A DNA stretch of 37,726 nucleotides from Bacteroidales bacterium (GTDB taxonomy: Bacteria > Bacteroidota > Bacteroidia > Bacteroidales > PUMT01), in NCBI GenBank assembly GCA_007120695.1, contig SKND01000295.1, positions 1 through 37,726 on the forward strand. Reading direction: 5' to 3'. The stretch's first letter is position 1. Each line of letters opens with the position of its first letter. The translations under genes were made by a program, and so were the position numbers. Below are positions 8,580 to 17,800 of this stretch, piece after piece. The notes under the pieces are model-generated. The model had not been told where the DNA came from and searched no databases. It saw only the letters and a program-made list of their open reading frames with translations.

Positions 8580-9464
8580 ATGCACATTGATTCATTTATT
8601 ACCAGTCTTAAAATCGAAAGGCGTTATTCTCTCCATACCTTAAAGGCATATGAGAATGACCTGAAACAGTTTTGTGATTTTCTGAAGAATGCAGGATGTG
8701 ATAATTGTCCTGAAACAGATCATAAGCTGGTCCGTCGTTGGATAGTGATGCTGATGGAACAAGGAATATCGCCCCGCTCTGTGCGCAGAAAAATATCTGC
8801 ACTCTCATCTTATTACCGGTTTTTAATGCGGAAGGGGATTGCCGGTACCAACCCGGTGGACAGGATCATGCTTCCTAAAATGGCTAAACGGTTACCGGGT
8901 TTTATTCCCGAAGAGAAACTGGACTGCCTTCTCGATGAAACTGATTTCGGAGATGATTTTACCGGTGTCCGTGACAGGTTGATCATAGAGATGCTCTATT
9001 TTACGGGTATCAGAAGATCGGAGCTCATTAAATTGAGGAACTCCGATGTTGACATCCCGGAAATGGTAATCAAGGTTCAGGGTAAAGGTGGAAAGGAGAG
9101 GCACATACCGGTGGGACAAGCCTTTTCAAAAACATTAAGGGAATATACCGGGAAGAAGATTGCCTATCACGGCCAGTCGCCGGTTTCAGGTCCTTTTTTT
9201 GTTACCGGCACCAATAAGAATGTCTATCCTGAACTCATATACAGAATAGTTACAAAATATCTCCGCCTGGTTACTACGGGCGGAAAAAGAGGTCCGCATA
9301 TATTAAGACACAGTTTTGCAACTCATATGCTTAATCACGGAGCGGACCTGAATGCAATAAAGGATTTGCTTGGCCATGCCAGTCTGTCGGCCACACAGGT
9401 CTACACGCAAAATTCATTTGAAAAATTAAAAAGGATTTATAAACAGGCTCATCCACGAGCATAA
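8580..9464 (+). CDS. xerC: Tyrosine recombinase XerC/XerD
   Basis: Site-specific recombinase of 294 residues that probably acts at dif to resolve chromosome dimers. The N-terminal SAM-like core-binding domain covers about 1-90 (LKIERRYSLHTLKAYENDL). The catalytic domain has all expected residues: R145 (TGIRRSEL), K172 (GKGGKERHIPV), H240 and R243 (HILRHSFATHML), H266 (LLGHASL) and the nucleophile Y275 (TQVYTQ). Length is that of a chromosomal Xer protein rather than a phage or transposon integrase. Its place between rpsU and hpf is a conserved Bacteroidetes arrangement. Sequence alone does not tell XerC from XerD. Confidence 0.93.
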   Translation: MHIDSFITSLKIERRYSLHTLKAYENDLKQFCDFLKNAGCDNCPETDHKLVRRWIVMLMEQGISPRSVRRKISALSSYYRFLMRKGIAGTNPVDRIMLPKMAKRLPGFIPEEKLDCLLDETDFGDDFTGVRDRLIIEMLYFTGIRRSELIKLRNSDVDIPEMVIKVQGKGGKERHIPVGQAFSKTLREYTGKKIAYHGQSPVSGPFFVTGTNKNVYPELIYRIVTKYLRLVTTGGKRGPHILRHSFATHMLNHGADLNAIKDLLGHASLSATQVYTQNSFEKLKRIYKQAHPRA

Positions 9465-9470
9465 AAACAT

Positions 9471-9476
9471 AGGAGG
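9471..9476 (+). promoter_or_regulatory. Perfect Shine-Dalgarno AGGAGG that sets the hpf start
   Basis: AGGAGG sits 7 bases before the ATG at 9484 and only one base before an in-frame ATG at 9478, so 9484 is the better start. Such a full-strength SD is exceptional in this window, where most genes have none. Confidence 0.85.
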
Positions 9477-9483
9477 GATGCAT

Positions 9484-9783
9484 ATGGATATTAAGATTCA
9501 TTCAGTCAGATTTGATGCTGATATAAAGCTGACAGACTTCATCAAGAACAAAGTTGGTAAACTTATCCAGTTCAATGATGATATAATTGCTGCCGAAGTG
9601 TTTCTCAGACTTGAGAACTCCCAGGATATGGAAAATAAGATCGCTGAGATCAAACTTGATATACCCGGCAATAATCTGTTTGCCAAAAAACAGAGTAAAT
9701 CTTTCGAGGAAGCAACAGATCTTGCCGTTGATGCGCTCAGAAAACAAGTAACAAAGAAAAAGGCTAAGCTCAGAAAAAGCTGA
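9484..9783 (+). CDS. hpf: Ribosome hibernation promoting factor (short HPF / RaiA type)
   Basis: Protein of 99 residues of the short HPF/YfiA fold. It begins MDIKIHSVRFDADIKLTDFI, has the VFLRLE strand, and ends in a basic helix (DALRKQVTKKKAKLRKS). Such proteins sit in the mRNA/tRNA channel of the 30S subunit and shut ribosomes down in stationary phase. There is no long C-terminal dimerisation domain, so it is a short HPF. The SD AGGAGG at 9471 favours the ATG at 9484 over the one at 9478. It is the third gene of the rpsU-xerC-hpf group. The strong SD may link its translation to the bS21 state of the ribosome, which is my inference. Confidence 0.92.
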   Translation: MDIKIHSVRFDADIKLTDFIKNKVGKLIQFNDDIIAAEVFLRLENSQDMENKIAEIKLDIPGNNLFAKKQSKSFEEATDLAVDALRKQVTKKKAKLRKS

Positions 9784-9860
9784 TGCTTCCCCATTCATTC
9801 AAATACCTGAGAAACCAATAGTTTCAAAGATCATACGAATTGAAAAAAATAAATTATTAT

Positions 9861-9893
9861 TTTTGGGTTATTGGCAAAATATTTATACATTTG
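9861..9893 (+). promoter_or_regulatory. Promoter of the tRNA-tuf operon
   Basis: TTTTG at 9861-9865 and TACATTTG at 9886-9893 are spaced by 20 bases and match the Bacteroidetes -33/-7 consensus. The predicted start near 9900 is about 42 bases before the first tRNA. Confidence 0.8.
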
Positions 9894-9941
9894 CAATCCG
9901 ATTTTGGAGGGTAACCTTATGAATCGTACGTTCTTTAAGAT

Positions 9942-10015
9942 GCCGATGTAGCTCAGCTGGTCAGAGCAGCTGATTTGTAATCAGCAGGTCGGGGGTTCGA
10001 ATCCGTCCATCGGCT
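9942..10015 (+). tRNA. tRNA-Thr (anticodon TGT)
   Basis: Full cloverleaf of 74 nt. The acceptor GCCGATG pairs with CATCGGC, followed by discriminator T. The anticodon loop is TTTGTAA, giving TGT, which reads ACA. The GGTTCGAAT T-loop is intact. CCA is not encoded (CAA follows). Confidence 0.97.
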
Positions 10016-10033
10016 CAATGTACTGGAAACAAC

Positions 10034-10119
10034 GGGGAGATACCAAAGTGGCCAACTGGGGCAGACTGTAAATCTGCTGTCATACGACTTCGGAGGTTCG
10101 AATCCTTCTCTCCCCACCA
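10034..10119 (+). tRNA. tRNA-Tyr (anticodon GTA), CCA encoded
   Basis: Class II tRNA with a long variable arm. The acceptor GGGGAGA pairs with TCTCCCC, with discriminator A. The anticodon loop CTGTAAA gives GTA, which reads TAC/TAT. The 3' CCA is genomically encoded (10117-10119), unlike the other tRNAs in this cluster. Confidence 0.97.
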
Positions 10120-10128
10120 ATTGCACAA

Positions 10129-10201
10129 GCGGGAGTAGCTCAGTTGGTAGAGCATCAGCCTTCCACGCTGAGGGTCGCGGGTCCGAGTCCCGTCTCCCGC
10201 T
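10129..10201 (+). tRNA. tRNA-Gly (anticodon TCC)
   Basis: 73 nt. The acceptor GCGGGAG pairs with CTCCCGC, with discriminator T. The anticodon loop CTTCCAC gives TCC, which reads GGA/GGG. CCA is not encoded. Confidence 0.96.
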
Positions 10202-10209
10202 CTTTCTTT

Positions 10210-10281
<72 letters not shown>

Positions 10282-10349
10282 CAAAAAGCAGTTTTTAATC
10301 GATTTCGAAACTAATATTATTCATCAATTTATCAAATAATTTTGGAGTT

Positions 10350-11534
10350 ATGGCAAAAGCAAAATTTGAAAGAAACAAACCTCACGTCAATGTCGGTACT
10401 ATAGGTCACGTAGACCACGGTAAAACAACTTTGACAGCGGCTATTACTCTCTTGCTTTCAAAAACAGGGCTTTCTGAGATAAAAACCTTTGATCAGATCG
10501 ACAATGCACCTGAAGAGAAGGAGAGAGGTATTACTATTAATACTGCACACATTGAATACCAGACAGAAGCTCGTCACTATGCACACGTTGACTGCCCCGG
10601 TCACGCCGACTATGTTAAAAACATGGTTACGGGTGCCGCACAGATGGACGGTGCCATACTCGTTGTAGCCGGAACAGACGGACCCATGCCTCAGACACGT
10701 GAACATATCCTTCTGGCACGCCAGGTGAATGTTCCCCGCCTTGTAGTATTTATTAACAAGGTAGATATGGTTGATGACCCTGAACTGCTGGAGCTTGTTG
10801 AAATGGAAGTACGCGAATTGCTTAGCTTTTATGATTTTGACGGAGATAATGCACCAGTTATTCATGGCTCGGCGCTTGGTGCTCTTAACGGCGAAGAGAA
10901 GTGGGAAGAGAAAGTGATGGAACTTATGAATGCCGTTGATGAATATATACCTGTTCCTCCACGGGATGTTGAAAAGCCTTTCCTTATGCCTGTTGAAGAT
11001 GTATTTTCAATTACCGGACGCGGAACAGTTGCAACTGGAAGAATTGAAACGGGTGTTGTTAACTCGGGTGACGAGATGCAACTTGTAGGACTTGGGGCCG
11101 AAAGAAAAACCGTAGTTACAGGTGTTGAAATGTTCCGCAAGATACTTGACCGTGGTGAAGCAGGTGATAACGTTGGCCTCCTCCTCAGGGGCGTTGACAA
11201 AAAAGAGATCAAGAGAGGCATGGTTATAGCCAAACCAGGTTCAATCACTCCTCATACATCATTCAAGGCTGAGATCTATGTTTTGAAAAAGAATGAGGGT
11301 GGCCGTCATACTCCTTTTCACAATAACTATCGTCCGCAGTTCTTTTTGAGGACACTTGATATTACCGGAGAGATCAAACTTCCTGAAGGCACGGAAATGG
11401 TAATGCCTGGTGATAATGTGACAATTACCGTTGAACTTATTTACCCGGTCGCTATTAACCAGGGACTCAGGTTTGCGATTCGCGAGGGGGGCCGTACAGT
11501 TGGAGCAGGCCAGGTAATTGAGGTGATGGACTAA
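10350..11534 (+). CDS. tuf: Translation elongation factor Tu
   Basis: GTPase of 394 residues that carries aminoacyl-tRNA to the ribosome. All G motifs are present: GHVDHGKTT (19-27), the RGITI switch I region, DCPGH, and NKVD. Domains 2 and 3 are complete through the terminal [10 protein letters not shown]. Length is normal. It follows four tRNA genes and precedes tRNA-Trp and secE, the same order as the E. coli thrU-tyrU-glyT-thrT-tufB-secE region. A TAATTTTG at 10337-10344 resembles a -7 box but is too close to the ATG to be its promoter; transcription probably comes from 9861-9893. Confidence 0.99.
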   Translation: MAKAKFERNKPHVNVGTIGHVDHGKTTLTAAITLLLSKTGLSEIKTFDQIDNAPEEKERGITINTAHIEYQTEARHYAHVDCPGHADYVKNMVTGAAQMDGAILVVAGTDGPMPQTREHILLARQVNVPRLVVFINKVDMVDDPELLELVEMEVRELLSFYDFDGDNAPVIHGSALGALNGEEKWEEKVMELMNAVDEYIPVPPRDVEKPFLMPVEDVFSITGRGTVATGRIETGVVNSGDEMQLVGLGAERKTVVTGVEMFRKILDRGEAGDNVGLLLRGVDKKEIKRGMVIAKPGSITPHTSFKAEIYVLKKNEGGRHTPFHNNYRPQFFLRTLDITGEIKLPEGTEMVMPGDNVTITVELIYPVAINQGLRFAIREGGRTVGAGQVIEVMD

Positions 11535-11546
11535 ATCTGAAATCAG

Positions 11547-11586
11547 AAACAGGTATAATAAAGAAAACGTAAATTATGCCTGTTTT
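11547..11586 (+). terminator. Hairpin with short T run after tuf (possible partial terminator or processing stem)
   Basis: AAACAGGTATAAT (11547-11559) pairs with ATTATGCCTGTTT (11573-11585) over 13 bp with one G-U, around a 13-nt loop. The 3' arm ends in a short T run (TTTT, 11583-11586). It lies between tuf and tRNA-Trp and could end part of the transcripts or guide RNase cleavage. Confidence 0.5.
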
Positions 11587-11595
11587 ACTATAGAC

Positions 11596-11668
11596 ACGGG
11601 TGTAGCTCAATTGGTAGAGTAGTGGTCTCCAAAACCATTGGCTGGGAGTTCGAGTCTCTCCACCCGTG
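11596..11668 (+). tRNA. tRNA-Trp (anticodon CCA)
   Basis: 73 nt. The acceptor ACGGGTG pairs with CACCCGT, with discriminator G as expected for bacterial tRNA-Trp. The anticodon loop CTCCAAA gives CCA, which reads TGG. Genomic CCA is not complete (CAA follows). It sits between tuf and secE, a common place for this gene. Confidence 0.97.
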
Positions 11669-11683
11669 CAAATCATTTTCAAC

Positions 11684-11875
11684 ATGAGAATTAAAACATA
11701 TTTTCAGGAAGCTTTTACTGAACTTGTACATAAAGTATCGTGGCCAACCATGGCTGAGCTGCAAAACTCGGCTGTTGTGGTTATGATAGCTTCATTTATC
11801 ATTGCGATGATAGTCTTCGGGATGGATTTCGTCTTTGAGAATTTTATGGAGACAGTATACAGCTTATTCTATTAA
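11684..11875 (+). CDS. secE: Preprotein translocase subunit SecE
   Basis: Single-span inner-membrane subunit of the SecYEG channel, 63 residues. It shows the conserved amphipathic helix with [20 protein letters not shown] followed by one hydrophobic segment (about 28-50, [19 protein letters not shown]). The W-P-T after the Lys-Val-Ser is the family hallmark. The frame extends upstream into the tRNA-Trp gene, so the ATG at 11684, 15 bases after that tRNA, is the natural start. nusG follows 13 bp downstream. Confidence 0.95.
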   Translation: MRIKTYFQEAFTELVHKVSWPTMAELQNSAVVVMIASFIIAMIVFGMDFVFENFMETVYSLFY

Positions 11876-11888
11876 TGCCGGAATTGTA

Positions 11889-12434
11889 ATGAGTGAGAAC
11901 ATAAAAAAGTGGTACGTGCTCAGAGCTATCGGGGGGAAGGAGAAAAAAGTCAAAGAGTATATAGAAAGTGAGATCAACCGCCTGAATCTTCAGGATTTTA
12001 TTTCACAGGTACTTATTCCCACCGAAAAGGTCTATAAGATAAGGAGCGGGAAGAAAATCAGCAAAGAGCGCAATTTTTTTCCGGGTTATGTTCTTATTGA
12101 AGCTGTTCTGGCAGGAGAAATACCCCATATTCTGCAAAACATCCCGAATGTTATCGGATTTCTCGGGGGCAAGGGAGAAGAGCCTGTCCCGCTGCGTCAG
12201 TCAGAAGTAAACCGGATACTTGGAAAGGTCGATGAACTTGCTGCCAGCGAAGAGGAGATCAATATCCCCTTCTTTGTGGGTGAAACTGTAAAGGTCATTG
12301 ATGGTCCTTTCAACAGCTTTTCCGGAATTATTGAAGAAGTTAATGATGAAAAGAAAAAGCTGAAGGTTATGGTTAAGATTTTCGGACGAAAGACTCCGCT
12401 GGAACTTAGTTTTATGCAGGTTGAAAAAGAATAG
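11889..12434 (+). CDS. nusG: Transcription termination/antitermination factor NusG
   Basis: 181-residue NusG. It has the N-terminal NGN domain ([20 protein letters not shown], and [12 protein letters not shown] in the middle) that binds the RNA polymerase clamp. The C-terminal KOW domain ([22 protein letters not shown]) contacts Rho or ribosomal protein S10. The open frame begins earlier, inside secE, but [11 protein letters not shown] at 11889 matches the family start and leaves no overlap. It is cotranscribed with secE and followed after 111 bp by rplK, with a weak hairpin between. Confidence 0.97.
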   Translation: MSENIKKWYVLRAIGGKEKKVKEYIESEINRLNLQDFISQVLIPTEKVYKIRSGKKISKERNFFPGYVLIEAVLAGEIPHILQNIPNVIGFLGGKGEEPVPLRQSEVNRILGKVDELAASEEEINIPFFVGETVKVIDGPFNSFSGIIEEVNDEKKKLKVMVKIFGRKTPLELSFMQVEKE

Positions 12435-12452
12435 CCGCAAATTGCGGTTTTT
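12435..12452 (+). terminator. Weak intrinsic terminator or attenuator between nusG and rplK
   Basis: CCGCA (12435-12439) pairs with TGCGG (12443-12447) around a 3-nt loop, followed by TTTTT at 12448-12452. The stem is only 5 bp, so termination would be partial at most. Confidence 0.45.
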
Positions 12453-12545
12453 AAAATGAACTGTTACGCATCCTTTCAATATTCATGATGGTTATAAATC
12501 GCTTCCAGAATGTAACTGTCACATTAAAAGCAAATAGGTAAAATT

Positions 12546-12989
12546 ATGGCAAAAGAAGTTGCTGGATTAATTAAATTGCAAATCAAAGGTAGTGCTGCCA
12601 ATCCTTCACCACCAGTTGGACCTGCATTGGGTGCCAAGGGTGTTAATATCATGGAATTTTGCAAGCAATTCAATGCCAGAACCCAGTCAAGCGCCGGTAA
12701 ACTGTTACCAGTGATCATTACGGTTTATTCTGACAAATCATTTGATTTTGTTGTTAAAACACCACCGGTCGCTATTCAGTTGATGGAAGCATCCAAACTT
12801 CAGAAAGGTTCTGCGGAGCCTAACAGTATGAAGGTAGCTGCTGTGACTTGGGATCAGGTACGAAAAATTGCAGAGGATAAAATGCCCGACCTCAATGCCT
12901 TTACGGTTGAGTCGGCAATGAAGATGGTGGCAGGCACGGCCAGAAGTATGGGGATTACCGTTAAAGGCGCCTCCCCTTTTGCTAATTGA
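12546..12989 (+). CDS. rplK: 50S ribosomal protein L11
   Basis: 147-residue L11. The N-terminal domain carries [20 protein letters not shown] and [13 protein letters not shown]. The C-terminal rRNA-binding domain ends in [11 protein letters not shown]. It forms the GTPase-associated centre with L10 and L7/L12. The gene heads the rplKAJL block. rplA starts 18 bp after its stop. Confidence 0.98.
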   Translation: MAKEVAGLIKLQIKGSAANPSPPVGPALGAKGVNIMEFCKQFNARTQSSAGKLLPVIITVYSDKSFDFVVKTPPVAIQLMEASKLQKGSAEPNSMKVAAVTWDQVRKIAEDKMPDLNAFTVESAMKMVAGTARSMGITVKGASPFAN

Positions 12990-13007
12990 TAAATACATGC
13001 ATAAATA

Positions 13008-13700
13008 ATGACTAAACTTACAAAAAACAGAAAGGCAGCTCTGGAAAAGCTGGAACCAGGCAAACTGTACAGGTTGAGCGAAGCAGTTGAGACGATAAAG
13101 GAGATAAGCTCCACAAGTTTCGATGCATCGGTCGATATTGACATTCGCCTTGGGGTTGACCCGCGAAAAGCCAACCAGATGGTAAGGGGAGTTGTTACCC
13201 TTCCACATGGTACCGGCAAAAAGATCAGGGTTCTGGTTTTATGTACACCGGATAAGGAGGAAGAGGCTAAAACTGCAGGTGCCGATCATGTTGGTCTTGA
13301 CGATTATGTTGAAAAGATCAAGAGCGGCTGGACAGATGTGGATGTAATTATAACAATGCCCTCTGTCATGGCCAAAGTTGGTCAGCTTGGCAGGATACTG
13401 GGTCCACGCGGACTCATGCCCAACCCCAAAAGCGGTACCGTTACGATGGAAGTTGGTAAAGCTGTTAATGAGGTTAAAGCTGGTAAGATTGATTTCAAGG
13501 TTGACAAGTTTGGTATCGTTCATACATCTGTTGGAAAGGTATCATTTGAAGTTCCAAAGCTTGTTGAGAATGCCAGGGAATTTATTCAGACTATTTTTAA
13601 GCTGAAACCTGCTGCTTCAAAAGGAACCTACATAAAGAGCATTTACCTCTCAAGCACTATGAGTCCGGGTTTGAAAATTGATCCGAAATTGACAGATTAG
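13008..13700 (+). CDS. rplA: 50S ribosomal protein L1
   Basis: 230-residue L1, the protein of the mobile ribosomal stalk at the E site. Typical segments are [28 protein letters not shown] and [19 protein letters not shown], the last being the rRNA-contact signature. Length is normal. It lies between rplK and rplJ. In many bacteria L1 represses translation of its own operon; no L1-binding structure was clearly recognised here. Confidence 0.98.
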   Translation: MTKLTKNRKAALEKLEPGKLYRLSEAVETIKEISSTSFDASVDIDIRLGVDPRKANQMVRGVVTLPHGTGKKIRVLVLCTPDKEEEAKTAGADHVGLDDYVEKIKSGWTDVDVIITMPSVMAKVGQLGRILGPRGLMPNPKSGTVTMEVGKAVNEVKAGKIDFKVDKFGIVHTSVGKVSFEVPKLVENAREFIQTIFKLKPAASKGTYIKSIYLSSTMSPGLKIDPKLTD

Positions 13701-13753
13701 TGTTTGTTCGTAAAAGCCTCTATTTAAAGGTGTTTAGAACTGCCTGTAGTTAT

Positions 13754-13771
13754 ATATGGCGAGTTCCATAT
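13754..13771 (+). promoter_or_regulatory. Small hairpin in the rplJ leader
   Basis: ATATGG (13754-13759) and CCATAT (13766-13771) form a perfect 6-bp stem with a 6-nt loop, 25 bases before the rplJ start. It could be part of a leader that binds L10(L12)4, as known from other bacteria, but no kink-turn motif was recognised. Confidence 0.3.
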
Positions 13772-13796
13772 GATCATAAAAAGTTAATATTAACAT

Positions 13797-14324
13797 ATGA
13801 AACGAGAAGACAAGAATGTGATTATTCAGGAGCTGACTGAGAAGCTCAACAACTATGATCACTTTTATCTTACCGATATATCCAATCTCAATGCATCTGA
13901 CACCAGTGATTTGAGAAGGAAATGCTTTGATAAAAGTATCAATCTTGTGGTGGTAAAAAAAACCCTCCTCAGAAAAGCACTTGAACAATCGGAGAAAAAT
14001 TTTGAAGACCTGTATGATGTTTTGAAAGATTCCACATCGGTCATGTTTTCAGAAACCGGTAATATTCCTGCAAAACTTATAAAGGAGTTTCGTAAATCGC
14101 ACGACAGGCCGGTACTTAAGGCTGCTTACGTTGAAGAATCCTTTTATTTTGGAGACGACCAGGTTGATATTCTGTCTCAGCTTAAGTCACGTGATGAGCT
14201 GATAGGGGATATTGTACTGATCCTGCAGTCACCTGCCAAGAATGTAATCTCTGCCCTTCAATCGGGAGGAGGAAAGCTTGCTGGAATTATAAAAACTTTA
14301 TCGGAAAAAGAGACAACCGTTTAA
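13797..14324 (+). CDS. rplJ: 50S ribosomal protein L10
   Basis: 175-residue L10, the base of the L7/L12 stalk. It begins MKREDKNVIIQELTEKLNNY, a form common in Bacteroidetes. It has the VVVKKTLLRKALEQ and STSVMFSE segments and the C-terminal helix that carries L12 dimers (AGIIKTLSEKE). Start at ATG 13797, 96 bp after rplA. rplL follows after 88 bp. Confidence 0.97.
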   Translation: MKREDKNVIIQELTEKLNNYDHFYLTDISNLNASDTSDLRRKCFDKSINLVVVKKTLLRKALEQSEKNFEDLYDVLKDSTSVMFSETGNIPAKLIKEFRKSHDRPVLKAAYVEESFYFGDDQVDILSQLKSRDELIGDIVLILQSPAKNVISALQSGGGKLAGIIKTLSEKETTV

Positions 14325-14412
14325 CCGGTAAATCAATAATTTAAACCGGAACGGTATGTTTCATCCTTAAAAAAAACAGAATAAGAACAATCAAAATTAA
14401 ATTTTACTAAAA

Positions 14413-14784
14413 ATGGCAGATTTAAAAGCGTTTGCAGAACAATTGGTTAATTTGACTGTAAAAGAAGTAAACGAACTGGCTCAGATCCTTAAAGATGAAT
14501 ATGGTATTGAGCCTGCTGCAGCTGCAGTTGCAGTTGCAGGTCCCGCTGCAGCAGAAGCTGAAGTTGAGGAGAAAACCCAGTTTGACGTTGTACTGACTGC
14601 GCCGGGTGGTGCTAAATTGCAGATCGTTAAGCTCGTTAAGGAACTTACCGGGCTGGGTCTGAAAGAGGCAAAAGAACTTGTTGACGGAGCTCCAAAGGCA
14701 GTTAAAGAAGGTGTTTCAAAAGAAGAAGCCGAGTCGGTTAAATCACAACTTGAAGAAGCAGGAGCAGAAGTTGAACTTAAATAG
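14413..14784 (+). CDS. rplL: 50S ribosomal protein L7/L12
   Basis: 123-residue stalk protein. The N-terminal dimerisation helices (about 1-33) are followed by an Ala/Val-rich hinge (about 36-50) and the compact C-terminal domain with [20 protein letters not shown] and [13 protein letters not shown], which recruits translation GTPases. Strongly acidic, as usual. A strong intrinsic terminator follows 27 bp after the stop. Confidence 0.98.
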   Translation: MADLKAFAEQLVNLTVKEVNELAQILKDEYGIEPAAAAVAVAGPAAAEAEVEEKTQFDVVLTAPGGAKLQIVKLVKELTGLGLKEAKELVDGAPKAVKEGVSKEEAESVKSQLEEAGAEVELK

Positions 14785-14810
14785 CAGTTACCTAAAGCTA
14801 GTGGTATTCA

Positions 14811-14848
14811 GGGGTTTAGAATCTTTTTAAAAGATTCTAACCCTTTTT
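14811..14848 (+). terminator. Strong intrinsic terminator/attenuator between rplL and rpoB
   Basis: GGGTTTAGAATCTTTT pairs with AAAAGATTCTAACCC with a single bulged T, and the 3' arm runs directly into TTTTT (14844-14848). This is a well-formed hairpin-plus-U-tract. rpoB starts 40 bp later without a clear promoter between, so read-through must supply the polymerase genes, or a promoter not recognised here exists. Confidence 0.85.
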
Positions 14849-14888
14849 ATTGTTGTAATTGTTTAGCTTCAACTAATATCTATTTATA

Positions 14889-17800
14889 ATGTACGCAGCA
14901 AATACTGGAAAAAAAAGGATCAGTTTTTCATCTTCGAAAATTCAGCTTGAATATCCTGATTTCCTCGAGATTCAGCTAAAATCCTTTTCAGACTTCTTTC
15001 AGATGGGAACATCCCCTGAAAACCGTAAGAATGAAGGTCTTTTCAAGGTTTTCAATGAAAATTTCCCTATAAGTGATACCAGGAACAACTTTGTTCTTGA
15101 GTTCATTGATTATTTTATTGACCCACCCAGGTACTCTATTGAAGAGTGCATTGAAAGGGGACTTTCACACAGTGTTCCGTTGAAGGCAAAGCTTAAGCTT
15201 TATTGTACGGATCCCGAGCATGAAGATTTCGACACTGTTATATCGGATGTATATCTGGGCACTGTGCCGTATATGACCGAAAGGGGTACTTTTGTTATTA
15301 ACGGTGCAGAAAGAGTAATTGTTTCACAGCTCCACCGGTCGCCCGGCGTTTTCTTCGGACAGAGCATCCATGCCAATGGAACCAAACTCTATTCGGCAAG
15401 GATTATTCCATTCAAGGGATCGTGGATTGAATTTACGACTGACATCAATAATGTCATGTATGCTTATATCGACCGGAAAAAGAAATTACCCGTTACCACA
15501 CTGCTTCGTGCGATCGGGTTTGAAAGTGACAAGGATATCCTTGAGATATTTGATCTTGCCGATGAAATAAAAGTATCTAAAACTGCCCTTAAAAAGTGTA
15601 TCGGCCGGAAACTTGCTGCACGTGTTCTGAAATCGTGGATTGAAGATTTTGTTGATGAAGATACCGGAGAGGTGGTTTCCATCGAACGTAATGAGGTTAT
15701 AATTGATCGTGAAACGGTTCTTGAGAATGAACATATTGATGAAATAATTGACTCAGGTGCTCCGAACATACTTTTGCACAAGGAGAATCAGAATCTTGCA
15801 GATTTTGCGATTATTTACAATACACTCCAGAAGGATCCATGTAACTCCGAAAAAGAGGCTGTACTCCATATATACCGTCAGCTAAGAAATTCTGAGCCAC
15901 CGGATGAAACAACTGCCCGCGATGTAATTGAGAAGCTTTTCTTCTCTGACAAGCGTTATGATCTGGGTGATGTGGGGCGTTACAGGATAAATAAAAAACT
16001 CGGACTGGATACAGACATAGACACCAAGGTACTTACAAGGGAAGATATTATAAGTATAATAAAGTACCTTATTGAACTAATAAACTCCAAAACCGATGTT
16101 GATGATATCGATCACCTTAGTAACCGCCGGGTCAGGACGGTGGGTGAACAGATGGCAAATCAGTTCGGAGTCGGACTGGCCCGGATGGCCCGCACTATAA
16201 GGGAGAGGATGAACGTAAGGGATAACGAGGTTTTTACTCCGATTGACCTCATAAATTCGAAAACCCTTTCTTCTGTAATTAACTCCTTTTTCGGTACCAA
16301 CCAGCTCTCGCAGTTTATGGACCAGACCAACCCTCTGGCTGAGATGACACATAAAAGAAGGATGTCGGCTCTCGGACCCGGAGGATTGTCACGTGAACGT
16401 GCCGGTTTTGAAGTCAGGGATGTGCATTATACTCATTACGGCAGACTCTGCCCGATAGAAACACCTGAGGGTCCGAACATCGGACTTATCTCTTCACTTT
16501 GTGTTTATGCAAAGATCAACGATCTTGGGTTCATTGAAACACCTTACCGCAGGGTGGATACCGGTAAGGTAAATCTTAACCCGGATGATATCATTTATCT
16601 TAGTGCTGAAGAGGAGGAGGCAAAAACCATAGCACAGGCCAACGCCCTTTTGAAGGATGACGGCAGTTTTATGCACCAGAGGGTGAAGGCAAGGTTTAAC
16701 GGCGATTTCCCGCTTGCTGAATGGGATAAGGTCGAATTAATGGATGTTGCACCTAACCAGATAGCATCAATTGCAGCTTCGCTTATTCCATTTCTTGAAC
16801 ATGATGATGCCAACAGGGCACTTATGGGTTCAAACATGATGAGGCAGGCGGTACCGCTTCTCAAACCGGAAGCTCCTATTGTAGGTACGGGACTTGAATC
16901 GAAGGTGGCCTCCGATTCGCGTGTCCTGCTGGTAGCTGAGGGAGACGGTGTGGTTGAATATGTTGATGCAGAGGAAATTCTCGTTCGTTATACCCGTACC
17001 GATAAAGAACAGTTTGTGAGTTTTGACCCTGAAGTCAAACGATACCGATTACCCAAGTTTAAAAAGACAAACCAGAACACGGTATTGACTTTGAAACCAA
17101 TTGTTAGTAAAGGTGACCGGCTGGTAAAGGGCCAGATCCTGACCGAGGGTTATGGAACCCAGCAGGGCGAACTTGCCCTGGGTCGCAACCTGAAAGTTGC
17201 TTTTATGCCCTGGAAGGGATATAACTTTGAGGATGCCATAGTGGTAAGCGAGAAACTCGTGCGTGAGGATTTCTTCACCTCTATCCATGTTGATGAATAT
17301 CTCCTCGAAGTACGTGATACCAAAAGGGGAATGGAGGAGCTGACCTCAGACATACCAAATGTAAGTGAGGAGGCAACCAGGGATCTTGATGAGAACGGGA
17401 TAATACGGATTGGAGCCGAAGTAAATCCGGGTGATATTCTTATAGGAAAGATCACACCCAAGGGTGAATCCGATCCTTCTCCGGAAGAAAAACTTCTTCG
17501 TGCAATATTCGGCGACAAGGCGGGAGATGTTAAGGATGCATCCCTTAAGGCATCTCCATCCCTTCATGGAGTGGTTATTGATAAAAAGCTGTTTTCAAGG
17601 TCTGTAAAGGACAAAAAAATCAAATTATCAGAAAAGGCTAACCTTGCTAAACTTGATGAGGAATTTGAAAGGAAGGTTGAAGACCTGACCGGCAAGCTTG
17701 TTGACAAGCTGTTTATACTTGTAAACGGCCGCACCTCGCAGGGAGTAAAAAGTTACCTGAATGTTGAAGTTGTTCCCAAGGGAGTCAAGTTTACTCAAAA

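Noticed and set aside
8580-9464. Tyrosine recombinase as sign of an integrated element
   Set aside because: Length and residues are those of chromosomal XerC/D, neighbours are core genes, and no attachment-site repeats flank it.
10337-10344. TAATTTTG octamer just before tuf, matching the -7 consensus
   Set aside because: It ends five bases before the ATG, so transcription would start at or inside the codon, and no -33 TTTG lies 19-20 bases upstream.
14325-14349. CCGGT/ACCGG pairing in the rplJ-rplL gap
   Set aside because: Five base pairs with a long interrupted loop and no T run; too weak to call.
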